Part shown: positions 26,583 through 34,325 of the stretch, in pieces
Layout of the letters: the number at the start of each line of letters is the position of its first letter
How positions within the stretch are numbered: position 1 is the stretch's first letter
NCBI GenBank assembly: GCA_018698675.1
Contig: JABIPA010000073.1
Location: forward strand, 1-64,000
DNA: 64,000 nucleotides
DNA from: a bacterium
GTDB lineage: Bacteria > Margulisbacteria > Marinamargulisbacteria > JABIPA01
Direction of reading: 5' to 3'
The notes under the pieces: generated by a model
What the model was told of the DNA's origin: nothing
Seen by the model: only the letters and a program-made list of their open reading frames with translations
The model's database searches: none
Made by a program: the position numbers and the translations under genes

Positions 26583-27992
26583 TTGTCCAAGCCGGATTTA
26601 AGGAGCAAGGTATCTTCTGAACAGCCGTTTGTATGGCTTGTTCAAAAAATGCCAGCGGAAATGACTGAATCATTAAAAAAATTAGATATGAATGCCTTAG
26701 GATTTATTGATGTTGAAAAAAGAACCTATCCAAATAGCGGGTTAATGTCCCAAGTGGTTGGGTTTGTCGGTGTCGATAATCAAGGACTAGGCGGTCTCGA
26801 ATATAAGTTTGATAAAGAGCTAAAGGGCCATGAAGGTATGATTATGCTAGAAGGCGACCCTTTAGGAAGGCAGTTGGTTTTTGGTAAAAATAAGAAGGTT
26901 AAAAAAAGTGATGGAAAGACGATTATTACAACCTTGGATACGACAATTCAATATGTTGCAGAAAAGCATTTAAAAGAAGGTGTTGCTTTGAATGATGCAA
27001 AGGGAGGGGTGGCTATTGTTTTAGGGGCTCAAACTGGTGAGATTTTAGCGATGGTAGACGAACCAGGCTTTGACCCAAATAAATGGATGAGTTCAGAGAG
27101 TATAGACAGAAAAAATGGATGTATAACGGACGTATATGAACCAGGGTCTACATTGAAAGTATTTACAATAATGGCGGCGATTGAGGAAAAACTGGTTACT
27201 CCGGGCACTATCATTAAAGTCCCAGAAACATTTATGATTGCAGGTCATAAAGTAAAAGAGGCGCATGATAGGGAAGATGGGGATGTTGATGAGAACACGG
27301 TAACGGAAATTTTGGAAAAATCTCTCAATGTTGGCACCTCTCTTGTCGCTCAAAAATTAGGGAAAGATTTGTTGTATACCTATTTACGAAGGTCTGGATA
27401 CGGTGGAGTCACTGGAGTTAGTCTTCCAGGCGAGTCTAGCGGGTTGTTACGAAAACCATCTACATGGTCAGGTGTTGATATTAGCATGTTATCTTTTGGG
27501 CAAGGGATTGCCGTTACGCCGTTACAATTGGCCGCGTCGTTAACAATAATTACAAATGAAGGGCGGTTAATAAAACCTCGAATCATTAAAGGTGTGATGG
27601 ACGCAGATAGGCGCACATTAAAGGCAACTCGTATTAAATATGGGGAGCAGGTTGTTAGTAAATCAACGGCAAATAAAATGAAGATAATAATGAAAAGTAT
27701 TGTCGAAAATGGGACGGGAAAAATTACTAAATTAGACGGCATTTCAAGTGGAGGAAAAACAGGGACCGCACAGAAGGCTAGAGAAGATGGTCGTGGATAT
27801 AAAAAAGGAGCTTACATTGCTTCGTTTTTAGGTTTTTTTCCGATAGAAGATCCTAAATATATTATTCTCGTGGCGGTTGATGAGCCTAAAAAAAGTATTT
27901 GGGGATCATCTGTAACGGGGCCTATTTTTAAGAAAATTGTGCAAGATATAGTGGACTATACAAATATGGTTCCTATATCGACCTATCCCTGA
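26583..27992 (+). CDS. ftsI: FtsI catalytic part (after in-frame stop)
   Basis: 469 residues from a TTG that is probably just an internal Leu codon (GLSKP). It holds the dimerisation domain (GFVGVDNQGLGGLEYKFD) and the whole transpeptidase with the GSTLK, SLN and KTG active-site motifs. It lacks a signal or anchor, so if translated independently it would stay in the cytoplasm and be useless. This argues that the gene is meant to be read as one. Confidence 0.85.
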   Translation: MSKPDLRSKVSSEQPFVWLVQKMPAEMTESLKKLDMNALGFIDVEKRTYPNSGLMSQVVGFVGVDNQGLGGLEYKFDKELKGHEGMIMLEGDPLGRQLVFGKNKKVKKSDGKTIITTLDTTIQYVAEKHLKEGVALNDAKGGVAIVLGAQTGEILAMVDEPGFDPNKWMSSESIDRKNGCITDVYEPGSTLKVFTIMAAIEEKLVTPGTIIKVPETFMIAGHKVKEAHDREDGDVDENTVTEILEKSLNVGTSLVAQKLGKDLLYTYLRRSGYGGVTGVSLPGESSGLLRKPSTWSGVDISMLSFGQGIAVTPLQLAASLTIITNEGRLIKPRIIKGVMDADRRTLKATRIKYGEQVVSKSTANKMKIIMKSIVENGTGKITKLDGISSGGKTGTAQKAREDGRGYKKGAYIASFLGFFPIEDPKYIILVAVDEPKKSIWGSSVTGPIFKKIVQDIVDYTNMVPISTYP

Positions 27993-28915
27993 TTTTTGAG
28001 TTCAACAACCATATCCTTTAGAGATGGATAGTCTGTTTTCATTCCAAAGTGGTCTGGGGCTACTGTATCGTATTCGAAATACGGGTTTTCAATGCAGTGT
28101 TTGTCCCAAGAGCCAACTTCAATTCTCAATATTTTTGCTAAAAACATTAAAAACTTACTGTTAATTTTTATTCTGAAGGGGATGCTTACACCGAAAACGT
28201 TACAGAGTATTTCGATGACATCTTTTCCTTTTAAAACTTTATTTCCTAAAACATAAGACGATTTTTCAACGGGATGTTCCATCACATATTTTGTGACTTT
28301 TGCGATGTCTTTACTATGTAAGAAATGAAATCGTGCATCCATATAAATAAATCTTAAGAGTTTTAAATAGTTTTTGTTTGGAACGATTCCTGAGCTTACG
28401 TGAGAATAGGGGTGGGTCTTGTCCCCACCGAATACTAATGTAGGGAACAATGTAACAATTCGATCTGAAATTTTAAGTGTCTCAAGAGATGTATATGCTT
28501 TGTATTTTGAACTAACGTAGCCCGTACCCAATGTACCAGCTTCCTTAATAGGCGAATTGTTTTTTCCTAAAATACTTGCAGTAGAAAAGTAAACAACTTT
28601 TTTACAAATATCTGGGTTAAGATACGAAAACATTTTATGAGATTTTGTGACGTTTAAAAGAAATGCATAATCAGAGTTACTCCAGTCGGTAGCAATATGA
28701 ATCAGATAATTCATTTCAGATATCAATGTTTCGTGTTCTTCAATAAATTCAAGGTTTCCCTTTACCGGAAAAAAATTGGACGCTTTTATCTTTATTTTTT
28801 CGGGGGTTCTTGCAAGGAGGTAACAGTCATAATTTGGGTTGTTTGCAAATAGATCAAGTACATAGTGTCCGACACATCCTGATGCTCCGGTTATAAAAAC
28901 CTTACTTTTTATCAT
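27983..28915 (-). CDS. NAD-dependent epimerase/dehydratase (extended SDR)
   Basis: A 310-residue Rossmann-fold protein of the extended short-chain dehydrogenase family. The nucleotide-binding loop is VFITGASGCVGHYVLDL (GxxGxxG), followed by an acidic/basic region for NAD(P) and the catalytic YxxxK in GYVSSKYKAY near residue 132. TLVFGGDKTHPYSH resembles the substrate-binding loop of nucleotide-sugar epimerases and dihydroflavonol-reductase-like proteins. It is on the minus strand, its 3' end overlapping ftsI by 10 bases and divergent from the NIF3 gene. The substrate is unknown; a sugar or polyketide-like alcohol are options. Confidence 0.85.
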   Translation of the reverse strand: MIKSKVFITGASGCVGHYVLDLFANNPNYDCYLLARTPEKIKIKASNFFPVKGNLEFIEEHETLISEMNYLIHIATDWSNSDYAFLLNVTKSHKMFSYLNPDICKKVVYFSTASILGKNNSPIKEAGTLGTGYVSSKYKAYTSLETLKISDRIVTLFPTLVFGGDKTHPYSHVSSGIVPNKNYLKLLRFIYMDARFHFLHSKDIAKVTKYVMEHPVEKSSYVLGNKVLKGKDVIEILCNVFGVSIPFRIKINSKFLMFLAKILRIEVGSWDKHCIENPYFEYDTVAPDHFGMKTDYPSLKDMVVELKNQG

Positions 28916-28976
28916 GACCCATACTGTACCAACTATCTTTGCAGAATGAAATGAATCAGCTATTATTCTGCAAGAA

Positions 28977-29714
28977 ATGAAATTACAAATTCTTATCGAT
29001 TTCTTAAATAAATGGGCCCCAGAAAGCGATGCTGAAAGTTGGGATAACGTGGGGCTCCAAATAGGGGACCGGAACGCTCAAATTAAACATATTGTACTCG
29101 CTATGGATGTTGATAGAGACCTTCTTTCATATCTTTCTAATAACCCTGCCGATTTAGTTATTACCCATCATCCACTTTTGTTTAGTTCGGTAAAATCTGT
29201 TGATAAATCAGAACCTTTAGGCGAAGCAATCTATGCATTTATTAATAAAAATTGTGGGTTATATTCGATGCACACGAATTTAGACAAGGCGGATAATGGT
29301 ATAAATGATGCCTTAATCAAACAATACGGGTTAGACCCTAAACAGGGAACGTGGTTCGATGGAGGTATTGGCAAGTGGTTTGACGTCGAGTCTGGTGTGA
29401 CAGAGCAAACGTTGAATGCGTTTATAAAAGGAAATAAAGGTATTGTTGTTGGAAACAAGAAGGATAGAATAATAAGCCGGGTTGGCTTTTGCGGAGGAAG
29501 CGGGAAGTCATTGTTAGGGCAAATTCGAGATTTATCTATTGATTTATTTATTACCGGAGAACTTGGGTATCACGATGAAGTGAATTTAGGTCTTTCGGGC
29601 AGCTCCGCTTTTTTGATGGGGCATAAAGAATCAGAGTTTTTTGGATTATATGAAATAAAAGAGTATATTAATAATAGTTTTTCGGAAGTTGATGTGAAAG
29701 TGTTTGGGAGATAA
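28977..29714 (+). CDS. NIF3-like metal-binding protein (YbgI/DUF34)
   Basis: A 245-residue NIF3/YbgI family protein, a toroidal hexamer with a di-metal site, sometimes annotated as GTP cyclohydrolase 1 type 2. Metal ligands and hallmarks are ESDAESWDNVGLQIGD, DLVITHHPLLF (the HH pair near 64), MHTNLDKADNGIND, and the C-terminal FITGELGYHDEVNLG. It has no inserted PII-like domain and so is the short form. It precedes two small membrane transporter genes by 5 bases. The biochemical role of this family remains uncertain. Confidence 0.93.
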   Translation: MKLQILIDFLNKWAPESDAESWDNVGLQIGDRNAQIKHIVLAMDVDRDLLSYLSNNPADLVITHHPLLFSSVKSVDKSEPLGEAIYAFINKNCGLYSMHTNLDKADNGINDALIKQYGLDPKQGTWFDGGIGKWFDVESGVTEQTLNAFIKGNKGIVVGNKKDRIISRVGFCGGSGKSLLGQIRDLSIDLFITGELGYHDEVNLGLSGSSAFLMGHKESEFFGLYEIKEYINNSFSEVDVKVFGR

Positions 29715-29719
29715 CAAAA

Positions 29720-30070
29720 ATGTGGATTCTATTTTTAATAATTTTAGTGAGAACGGTAACGGATATTGCGTTTAAATTTGTGGTAAATAATTTAAATTTT
29801 GACTCAATGAACTCTATTTTCTCGAATATTGTATTGATGATAAAGAATCCAATATTGTGGTTAGGTCTAACTATGGGAGTCACAAATTATTATTTGTGGA
29901 TATTATGCTTAAGAGAATTTGATTTGAGCTATGCATACCCGTTTTTAAGCATTGCTTATATTTCTATTATTTTGTCAGGGAAATTTATTTTTAAAGAACG
30001 ATTAGGGATGAATAAAGTTGTCGGGTTAATATTTATATCGATAGGCGCAGGGATGTTATTTGTTGGATAA
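29720..30070 (+). CDS. Small DMT-superfamily transporter subunit (SMR/ArnE-like)
   Basis: A 116-residue, four-helix membrane protein with the EmrE/ArnE-ArnF pattern. The second half ends with the family signature (SYAYPFLSIAYISIILSGKFIFKERLGMNKVVGLIFISIG). No SMR Glu14 drug-binding residue is evident in helix 1 (VRTVTDIAFKF), so multidrug export is less likely than lipid-linked sugar flipping. It is paired with the next gene, which shares the YPFLSI-Y motif, suggesting an antiparallel heterodimer. Confidence 0.75.
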   Translation: MWILFLIILVRTVTDIAFKFVVNNLNFDSMNSIFSNIVLMIKNPILWLGLTMGVTNYYLWILCLREFDLSYAYPFLSIAYISIILSGKFIFKERLGMNKVVGLIFISIGAGMLFVG

Positions 30071-30111
30071 GATAAAAACATCGATTGTAGATTGCCAAGT
30101 AAGGGTGAACA

Positions 30112-30495
30112 ATGTCAAAGTTTAAGAATTTAGTGTTTTTTGTTTTATTGCCAGTTGTGATGACGACATTGGGCGAATTTATCTTGAAGTTTTCGGTCAA
30201 CCAAGAGCATATGTCTGTTTCCGAATATTTATTCTCCTTTAATTTTAATAGTTTTATGGTTCTATTTTCCACGTTTTTGATAATTGCCGGTGGCGTGTTG
30301 TGGCTAGTTGCGATGTCGAAATTTGAGTTATCATTTCTATACCCTTTTTTAAGTATTAATTATGTGGGCATTGTTATCGGTTCCCAGTTTGTGTTAAAAG
30401 AAGAGGTAAGTATATATAGGTACATTTCAATAATTTTTATAGTGATTGGGTTAATATTTATTTCTAGAAGCCCATATTCAAAAAAAGAAAGCTAA
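30112..30495 (+). CDS. Small DMT-superfamily transporter subunit, partner
   Basis: A 127-residue four-helix protein related to the preceding gene, with the same signature FLYPFLSINYVGIVIGSQFVLKEE plus an N-terminal helix carrying a Glu (MTTLGEFILKFSV), the position of the EmrE Glu14. Together with 29720..30070 it looks like a two-gene SMR or ArnE/ArnF-like unit. The substrate might be a polyprenyl-linked sugar or a small cation; neither is established from the sequence. Confidence 0.75.
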   Translation: MSKFKNLVFFVLLPVVMTTLGEFILKFSVNQEHMSVSEYLFSFNFNSFMVLFSTFLIIAGGVLWLVAMSKFELSFLYPFLSINYVGIVIGSQFVLKEEVSIYRYISIIFIVIGLIFISRSPYSKKES

Positions 30496-30511
30496 AAAGG
30501 ACGGAATCCAC

Positions 30512-31738
30512 ATGAACAATACAAACTCAACAACTAGCGTAATTAAAACTTCAAAATTGGCAAATGCTATTGAGCCATCCATTACGATGGAAATTACAAG
30601 TCTGGCCAAGTCGTTACGAGCAAGTGGACAAGATGTCATTGGGTTTGGAGCTGGAGAACCTGACTTTGATACACCTGAATTTATTAAGGAAGCTGCAAAA
30701 AAAGCAATAGATGAGGGTAAAACAAAATACACTCCAGCAGCGGGTATTCAAGAACTTAAACAAGCGATTTGTGATAAGTTCAAAACGGATCAAGGCTTGG
30801 AGTATACGCCAGAAAATATTGTAGTTTCCTGCGGCGCGAAACACACAATCTACAATTTATTATTAGCACTTGTTGACCAAGGGGATGAAGTTTTAATCCC
30901 TAGTCCTTATTGGGTAAGTTATCCGGATCAAGTTAGACTAGCGGGTGGTACTCCAGTTATTGTTGAAGCAGATGAGTCAACAGCTTTTAAATTGACGCCT
31001 TCTATATTAAAAGCAGCGATCACTCCAAAGACAAAAATTCTAATGTTGAATTCGCCATCAAACCCTACGGGAATGGTTTATAGTCGAGCAGAGTTAAATG
31101 CATTGGCTCCTATTTTGGAAGAGCACAATATTACGATTCTTTCTGACGAAATTTATGAAAAACTTGTTTATGCTGGGCAAGAGCATGTAAGTATAGCGAC
31201 TCTTTCTGAGTCTTTGAAAAATCAAACAATCATTATTAATGGTGTTTCTAAAGCATATTCAATGACAGGCTGGAGAATTGGATATTGCGCAGCTCCAGTA
31301 AATGTTGCAAAAGGAATGAGCAAAATTCAAAGTCATTCAACATCAAATCCTACGACTCCTTCTCAATGGGCTAGTATTGAAGCTCTGAAACATGGAGAGA
31401 AAGACATTGAGCGCATGAAAGTATCATTTAATGAACGACGTTTAAAAATGGTTGAACTGTTGAATAACATTGACGGAATTTCCTGTGTAGAGCCAAAGGG
31501 TGCTTTTTATGCATTCCCTAATATATCAGGTTGTTTCGGAAAAACGTCAAAGACAGGAATTGAAATTAAGTCTTCTAAAGACTTTTGTAGCGCATTGCTT
31601 CAAGAAGCATTGGTAGCGTGTGTTCCAGGAATTGGATTTGGAGAAGATACGTGTATTCGTTTTTCTTATGCGACGTCAATGACTGATATCGAAAATGGAT
31701 TGAAACGTCTTTCTGATTGGGTTGGGACCTTAAAATAA
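30512..31738 (+). CDS. aspC: Aspartate aminotransferase (class I)
   Basis: A 408-residue PLP enzyme of the bacterial subgroup Ib aspartate aminotransferases, swapping amino groups between aspartate and 2-oxoglutarate. It has GAGEPDFDTPEFIKEAA, the KTKYTPAAGIQELK segment, NSPSNPTGMVYS for PLP, the Schiff-base Lys in GVSKAYSMTGWRIGY, and the carboxylate-binding Arg in IRFSYATS. The aaaaaggac ribosome binding site supports the ATG. A strong hairpin follows the stop. Aspartate made here could feed lysC. Confidence 0.92.
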   Translation: MNNTNSTTSVIKTSKLANAIEPSITMEITSLAKSLRASGQDVIGFGAGEPDFDTPEFIKEAAKKAIDEGKTKYTPAAGIQELKQAICDKFKTDQGLEYTPENIVVSCGAKHTIYNLLLALVDQGDEVLIPSPYWVSYPDQVRLAGGTPVIVEADESTAFKLTPSILKAAITPKTKILMLNSPSNPTGMVYSRAELNALAPILEEHNITILSDEIYEKLVYAGQEHVSIATLSESLKNQTIIINGVSKAYSMTGWRIGYCAAPVNVAKGMSKIQSHSTSNPTTPSQWASIEALKHGEKDIERMKVSFNERRLKMVELLNNIDGISCVEPKGAFYAFPNISGCFGKTSKTGIEIKSSKDFCSALLQEALVACVPGIGFGEDTCIRFSYATSMTDIENGLKRLSDWVGTLK

Positions 31739-31767
31739 AGTCTTAACCCCAGACGGATTTTGAATAA

Positions 31768-31802
31768 GGGGTATCATTCTATTTATATGAGAATGATACC
31801 CC
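31768..31802. terminator. Bidirectional hairpin between aspC and queF
   Basis: A perfect 13-base inverted repeat (GGGGTATCATTCT/AGAATGATACCCC) with a 9-base loop lies between two convergent genes. There is no long T-tract on either side, so it may act as a two-way terminator of moderate strength or an mRNA 3' stabiliser. Confidence 0.75.
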
Positions 31803-31822
31803 CTATTCCATGAACTAAATTT

Positions 31823-32212
31823 TTACTTTTGCCCGTGTTCTAGGGTACACGTCGCATCTATTCCCCCACGAGTATTGTAGACAGTCGTGATTTTTAAATA
31901 TTTAGCTGAAAGCAATTGTTTAAGATCTTCGAATAATTTGTTAGTGACGGCTTCTTGATATAACCCCACGTTTCGGTAAGAAATAATATAATATTTTAGT
32001 GACTTAAGTTCCACGATTTTAGAATCTGGGATGTAATGAATAAGTAATGTTCCGAAGTCTGGTAACCCTGAAAAAGGACAAACACATGAAAATTCGTTGG
32101 TTTTATATTCAATGAATTGGGGATTTCCTTTGTAGTCAAATGTTTCTAAAAAATCGGTTCGAATTGCTTTCTCATCTTCAAAATTAAAAACGCGTCCTTC
32201 TGCAATTGCCAT
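31823..32212 (-). CDS. queF: PreQ0 reductase (7-cyano-7-deazaguanine reductase)
   Basis: A 129-residue unimodular QueF that reduces preQ0 to preQ1 with NADPH on the way to queuosine in tRNA. The catalytic Cys and substrate Glu region is seen as EFSCVCPFSGLPDFGTL near residue 45, ELKSLKYYIISYRN is the NADPH-binding QueF motif, and the conserved C-terminal RGGIDATCTLEHG closes the T-fold. The length is typical of the short (type I) form. No other queuosine gene is adjacent. It ends in the shared hairpin. Confidence 0.96.
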   Translation of the reverse strand: MAIAEGRVFNFEDEKAIRTDFLETFDYKGNPQFIEYKTNEFSCVCPFSGLPDFGTLLIHYIPDSKIVELKSLKYYIISYRNVGLYQEAVTNKLFEDLKQLLSAKYLKITTVYNTRGGIDATCTLEHGQK

Positions 32213-32294
32213 TTGTTTTCTCCCAATTTTATTGTTGTACTAGAGTTTTTATCTAATAGTAGGTACACTATTTGAAAAAAATACTGAGAAAACT

Positions 32295-33692
32295 ATGTCA
32301 AAAAATACACTATACGACAAGGTCTGGGACAAACATAAAGTAGATACACTACCTACGGGACAGGACCACCTTTTTATCGGATTACATTTAATACATGAAG
32401 TAACGACTCCTCAAGCATTCTCCATGATGGAGGAAACAGGTGCTACGGTAAAATTTCCAAATAGAACATTTGCAACTACCGACCACATAATTCCAACTCA
32501 AGCTCAAGAACGTCCTTTCGCAGATGGTAAAGCCGAGTCAATGATGACAGCTCTTGAGAACAACGTAAAAAAATACGGTATAAAATATTTTGATTTTAAA
32601 TCAGGTAAGCAAGGAATCGTACATGTTGTCGGGCCTGAATTAGGAATTACAAGACCAGGCATGACCATTGTTTGTGGAGACAGCCATACGAGTACCCATG
32701 GTGCGTTTGGGTCACTTGCTTTTGGGATTGGAACTACTGAAGTTAGACATGTGTTGGAGACACAGTCGCTTGCCTTGAATCGATTAAAGGTTCGAAAGAT
32801 TAATGTAACTGGGGATTTGCCAAAAGGCGTCTATGCTAAAGATATTATATTAGCAATTATACAAGCAACTGGCGTGAATGGTGGTATTGGGTACGCTTAC
32901 GAATTTAATGGACCCGTTATTCATAAATTGTCTATGGAAGAGCGTATGACGATTTGTAATATGAGTATTGAGGGTGGCGCTCGAATTGGATATATCAACC
33001 CAGATAAAGTTACCTATGATTATTTAAAAGACAGAGAGTTTTCTCCTAAAGGAAAAGACTTTGATAAAGCCTTGGAATATTGGAAATCAATAGCATCTGA
33101 TGAGGATGCCTTATATGACGACGTGGTCAACATTAACGGTTCAGAGTTGGAGCCTATGGTAACGTGGGGAATTACTCCAGCACAGTCAATTAGGGTTTCG
33201 GAAAAAATACCTGAAATTAATAATTTTTACGAAGATGACAGGCCTGTTCTAGCAAAAGCATTGGAATACATGGATGTTAAGGAAGGTCAGCATATCAAAG
33301 GTCTTCCAATTGATGTCGCTTTTATTGGGTCTTGTACAAACTCTAGACTTTCAGATTTGAGAGAAGCTGCTAAAGTTTTAAAAGGCAAAAAAGTTAAAGT
33401 GAAAACACTTGTTGTTCCTGGATCTCAAGACGTTCGTGCTCAAGCACAAAAAGAGGGCTTAGATAAAATATTTATAGAGGCCGGAGCTGAATGGCGTTTC
33501 GCAGGATGTTCGATGTGTTTGGCAATGAATCCAGACAGGTTACATGGAACACAACGATGCGTATCGACAAGTAATAGGAATTTCATGGGAAGACAAGGTA
33601 GTCCTACAGGACGAACGTTGTTGATGAGTCCAGCTAGCGTTGCGGCTTCAGCTGTTGAAGGAAAGGTGGCAGATATCCGTGAGTCTTACTGA
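32295..33692 (+). CDS. leuC: 3-isopropylmalate dehydratase, large subunit
   Basis: A 465-residue aconitase-family subunit that isomerises 2- and 3-isopropylmalate in leucine synthesis. Cluster cysteines sit in [16 protein letters not shown] and [12 protein letters not shown], and the substrate loop has [25 protein letters not shown]. It belongs to the bacterial LeuC type of about 465 residues (not the shorter archaeal homoaconitase type). It overlaps leuD by 14 bases. Confidence 0.96.
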   Translation: MSKNTLYDKVWDKHKVDTLPTGQDHLFIGLHLIHEVTTPQAFSMMEETGATVKFPNRTFATTDHIIPTQAQERPFADGKAESMMTALENNVKKYGIKYFDFKSGKQGIVHVVGPELGITRPGMTIVCGDSHTSTHGAFGSLAFGIGTTEVRHVLETQSLALNRLKVRKINVTGDLPKGVYAKDIILAIIQATGVNGGIGYAYEFNGPVIHKLSMEERMTICNMSIEGGARIGYINPDKVTYDYLKDREFSPKGKDFDKALEYWKSIASDEDALYDDVVNINGSELEPMVTWGITPAQSIRVSEKIPEINNFYEDDRPVLAKALEYMDVKEGQHIKGLPIDVAFIGSCTNSRLSDLREAAKVLKGKKVKVKTLVVPGSQDVRAQAQKEGLDKIFIEAGAEWRFAGCSMCLAMNPDRLHGTQRCVSTSNRNFMGRQGSPTGRTLLMSPASVAASAVEGKVADIRESY

Positions 33693-34278
33693 AAATAAAA
33701 TTCTTACAATAGAAGGTCGTGGTATTCCTTTAGAAGGAAATGATATTGATACCGACCAAGTTGTTCCTGCTAGATTTCTAAAAGAAATAACGTTTAAAAA
33801 TATGGGCGATTACTTGTTTTATGATGCCCGATTCGAAGAAGATGGTAGCCTAAAAGAACACCCTTTGAATGAGACTAAATTTAAAGAGGGAAAAATTTTA
33901 TTTGTTCAGGAAAACTTTGGATGTGGCTCTAGTAGAGAACATGCTGCTCAAGCAATTAAACGATATGGAATCGAAGCTGTTGTTGGAATATCTTTTTCTG
34001 AAATATTTGCGGGAAATTGTAAGTCCTTAGGAATTCCAATTATACAGCTGGATAAGTCTCAAATTTCTGAAATATTAGGAGCTGTGAATGAGTTCCCAAC
34101 GATCATATGTGCATTGAATATTAAAAACGGAACATTAAGTGTTGGCGCTCGAGAATTTTCTTTTTCAATGACACCTGCTTTGAAAGCCTCATTGGTAGGA
34201 GGAACGTGGGATGCGCTTACTTTGTTACAAAATAACGAGAAGAAAACGAATAATCTAGAATCCCTCTTACCTTATTAG
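33679..34278 (+). CDS. leuD: 3-isopropylmalate dehydratase, small subunit
   Basis: Partner of LeuC that supplies the swivel domain. [20 protein letters not shown] is the N-terminal substrate-loop motif and [22 protein letters not shown] the conserved core. About 199 residues when started at the GTG 33679 ([15 protein letters not shown]), which has an AAGGTGG site at the right spacing. The track's start at 33640 would add 13 residues of out-of-family sequence overlapping leuC. leuA and leuB are not in the window. Confidence 0.94.
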   Translation: MSLTENKILTIEGRGIPLEGNDIDTDQVVPARFLKEITFKNMGDYLFYDARFEEDGSLKEHPLNETKFKEGKILFVQENFGCGSSREHAAQAIKRYGIEAVVGISFSEIFAGNCKSLGIPIIQLDKSQISEILGAVNEFPTIICALNIKNGTLSVGAREFSFSMTPALKASLVGGTWDALTLLQNNEKKTNNLESLLPY

Positions 34279-34304
34279 AAACGATTTTTTTACTTACGTT
34301 TCTA
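34276..34304. terminator. Hairpin between leuD and the convergent GT4 gene
   Basis: Eight-base arms TAGAAACG/CGTTTCTA around a 13-base T-rich loop, beginning at the leuD stop. It lies between convergent genes and may stop transcripts in both directions; no clear trailing T-run is present. Confidence 0.45.
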
Positions 34305-34325
34305 GAAAAGTCTTCAGTAATTTAT

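Larger units (their letters stand above)
26247..27992 (+). pseudogene. ftsI: Penicillin-binding protein FtsI/PBP2 interrupted by an in-frame TAA
   Basis: Septal peptidoglycan transpeptidase, split by a single stop. Frame 26247-26540 (N-terminal tail, membrane anchor, dimerisation domain start RGDILDRELNPIAL) ends at TAA 26538-26540 after YLVPEKV. The same frame continues directly (NKKIFVNEVSKITG) into 26583-27992, which holds the rest of the dimerisation domain and a complete transpeptidase domain: SxxK as GSTLK, SxN as SLN, and KTG as GGKTGTAQK. No frameshift is needed, so one base change (TAA back to a sense codon) would restore a normal protein of about 580 residues. As the gene should be essential, a sequencing error, a recent mutation or readthrough all need weighing. 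Confidence 0.85.
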
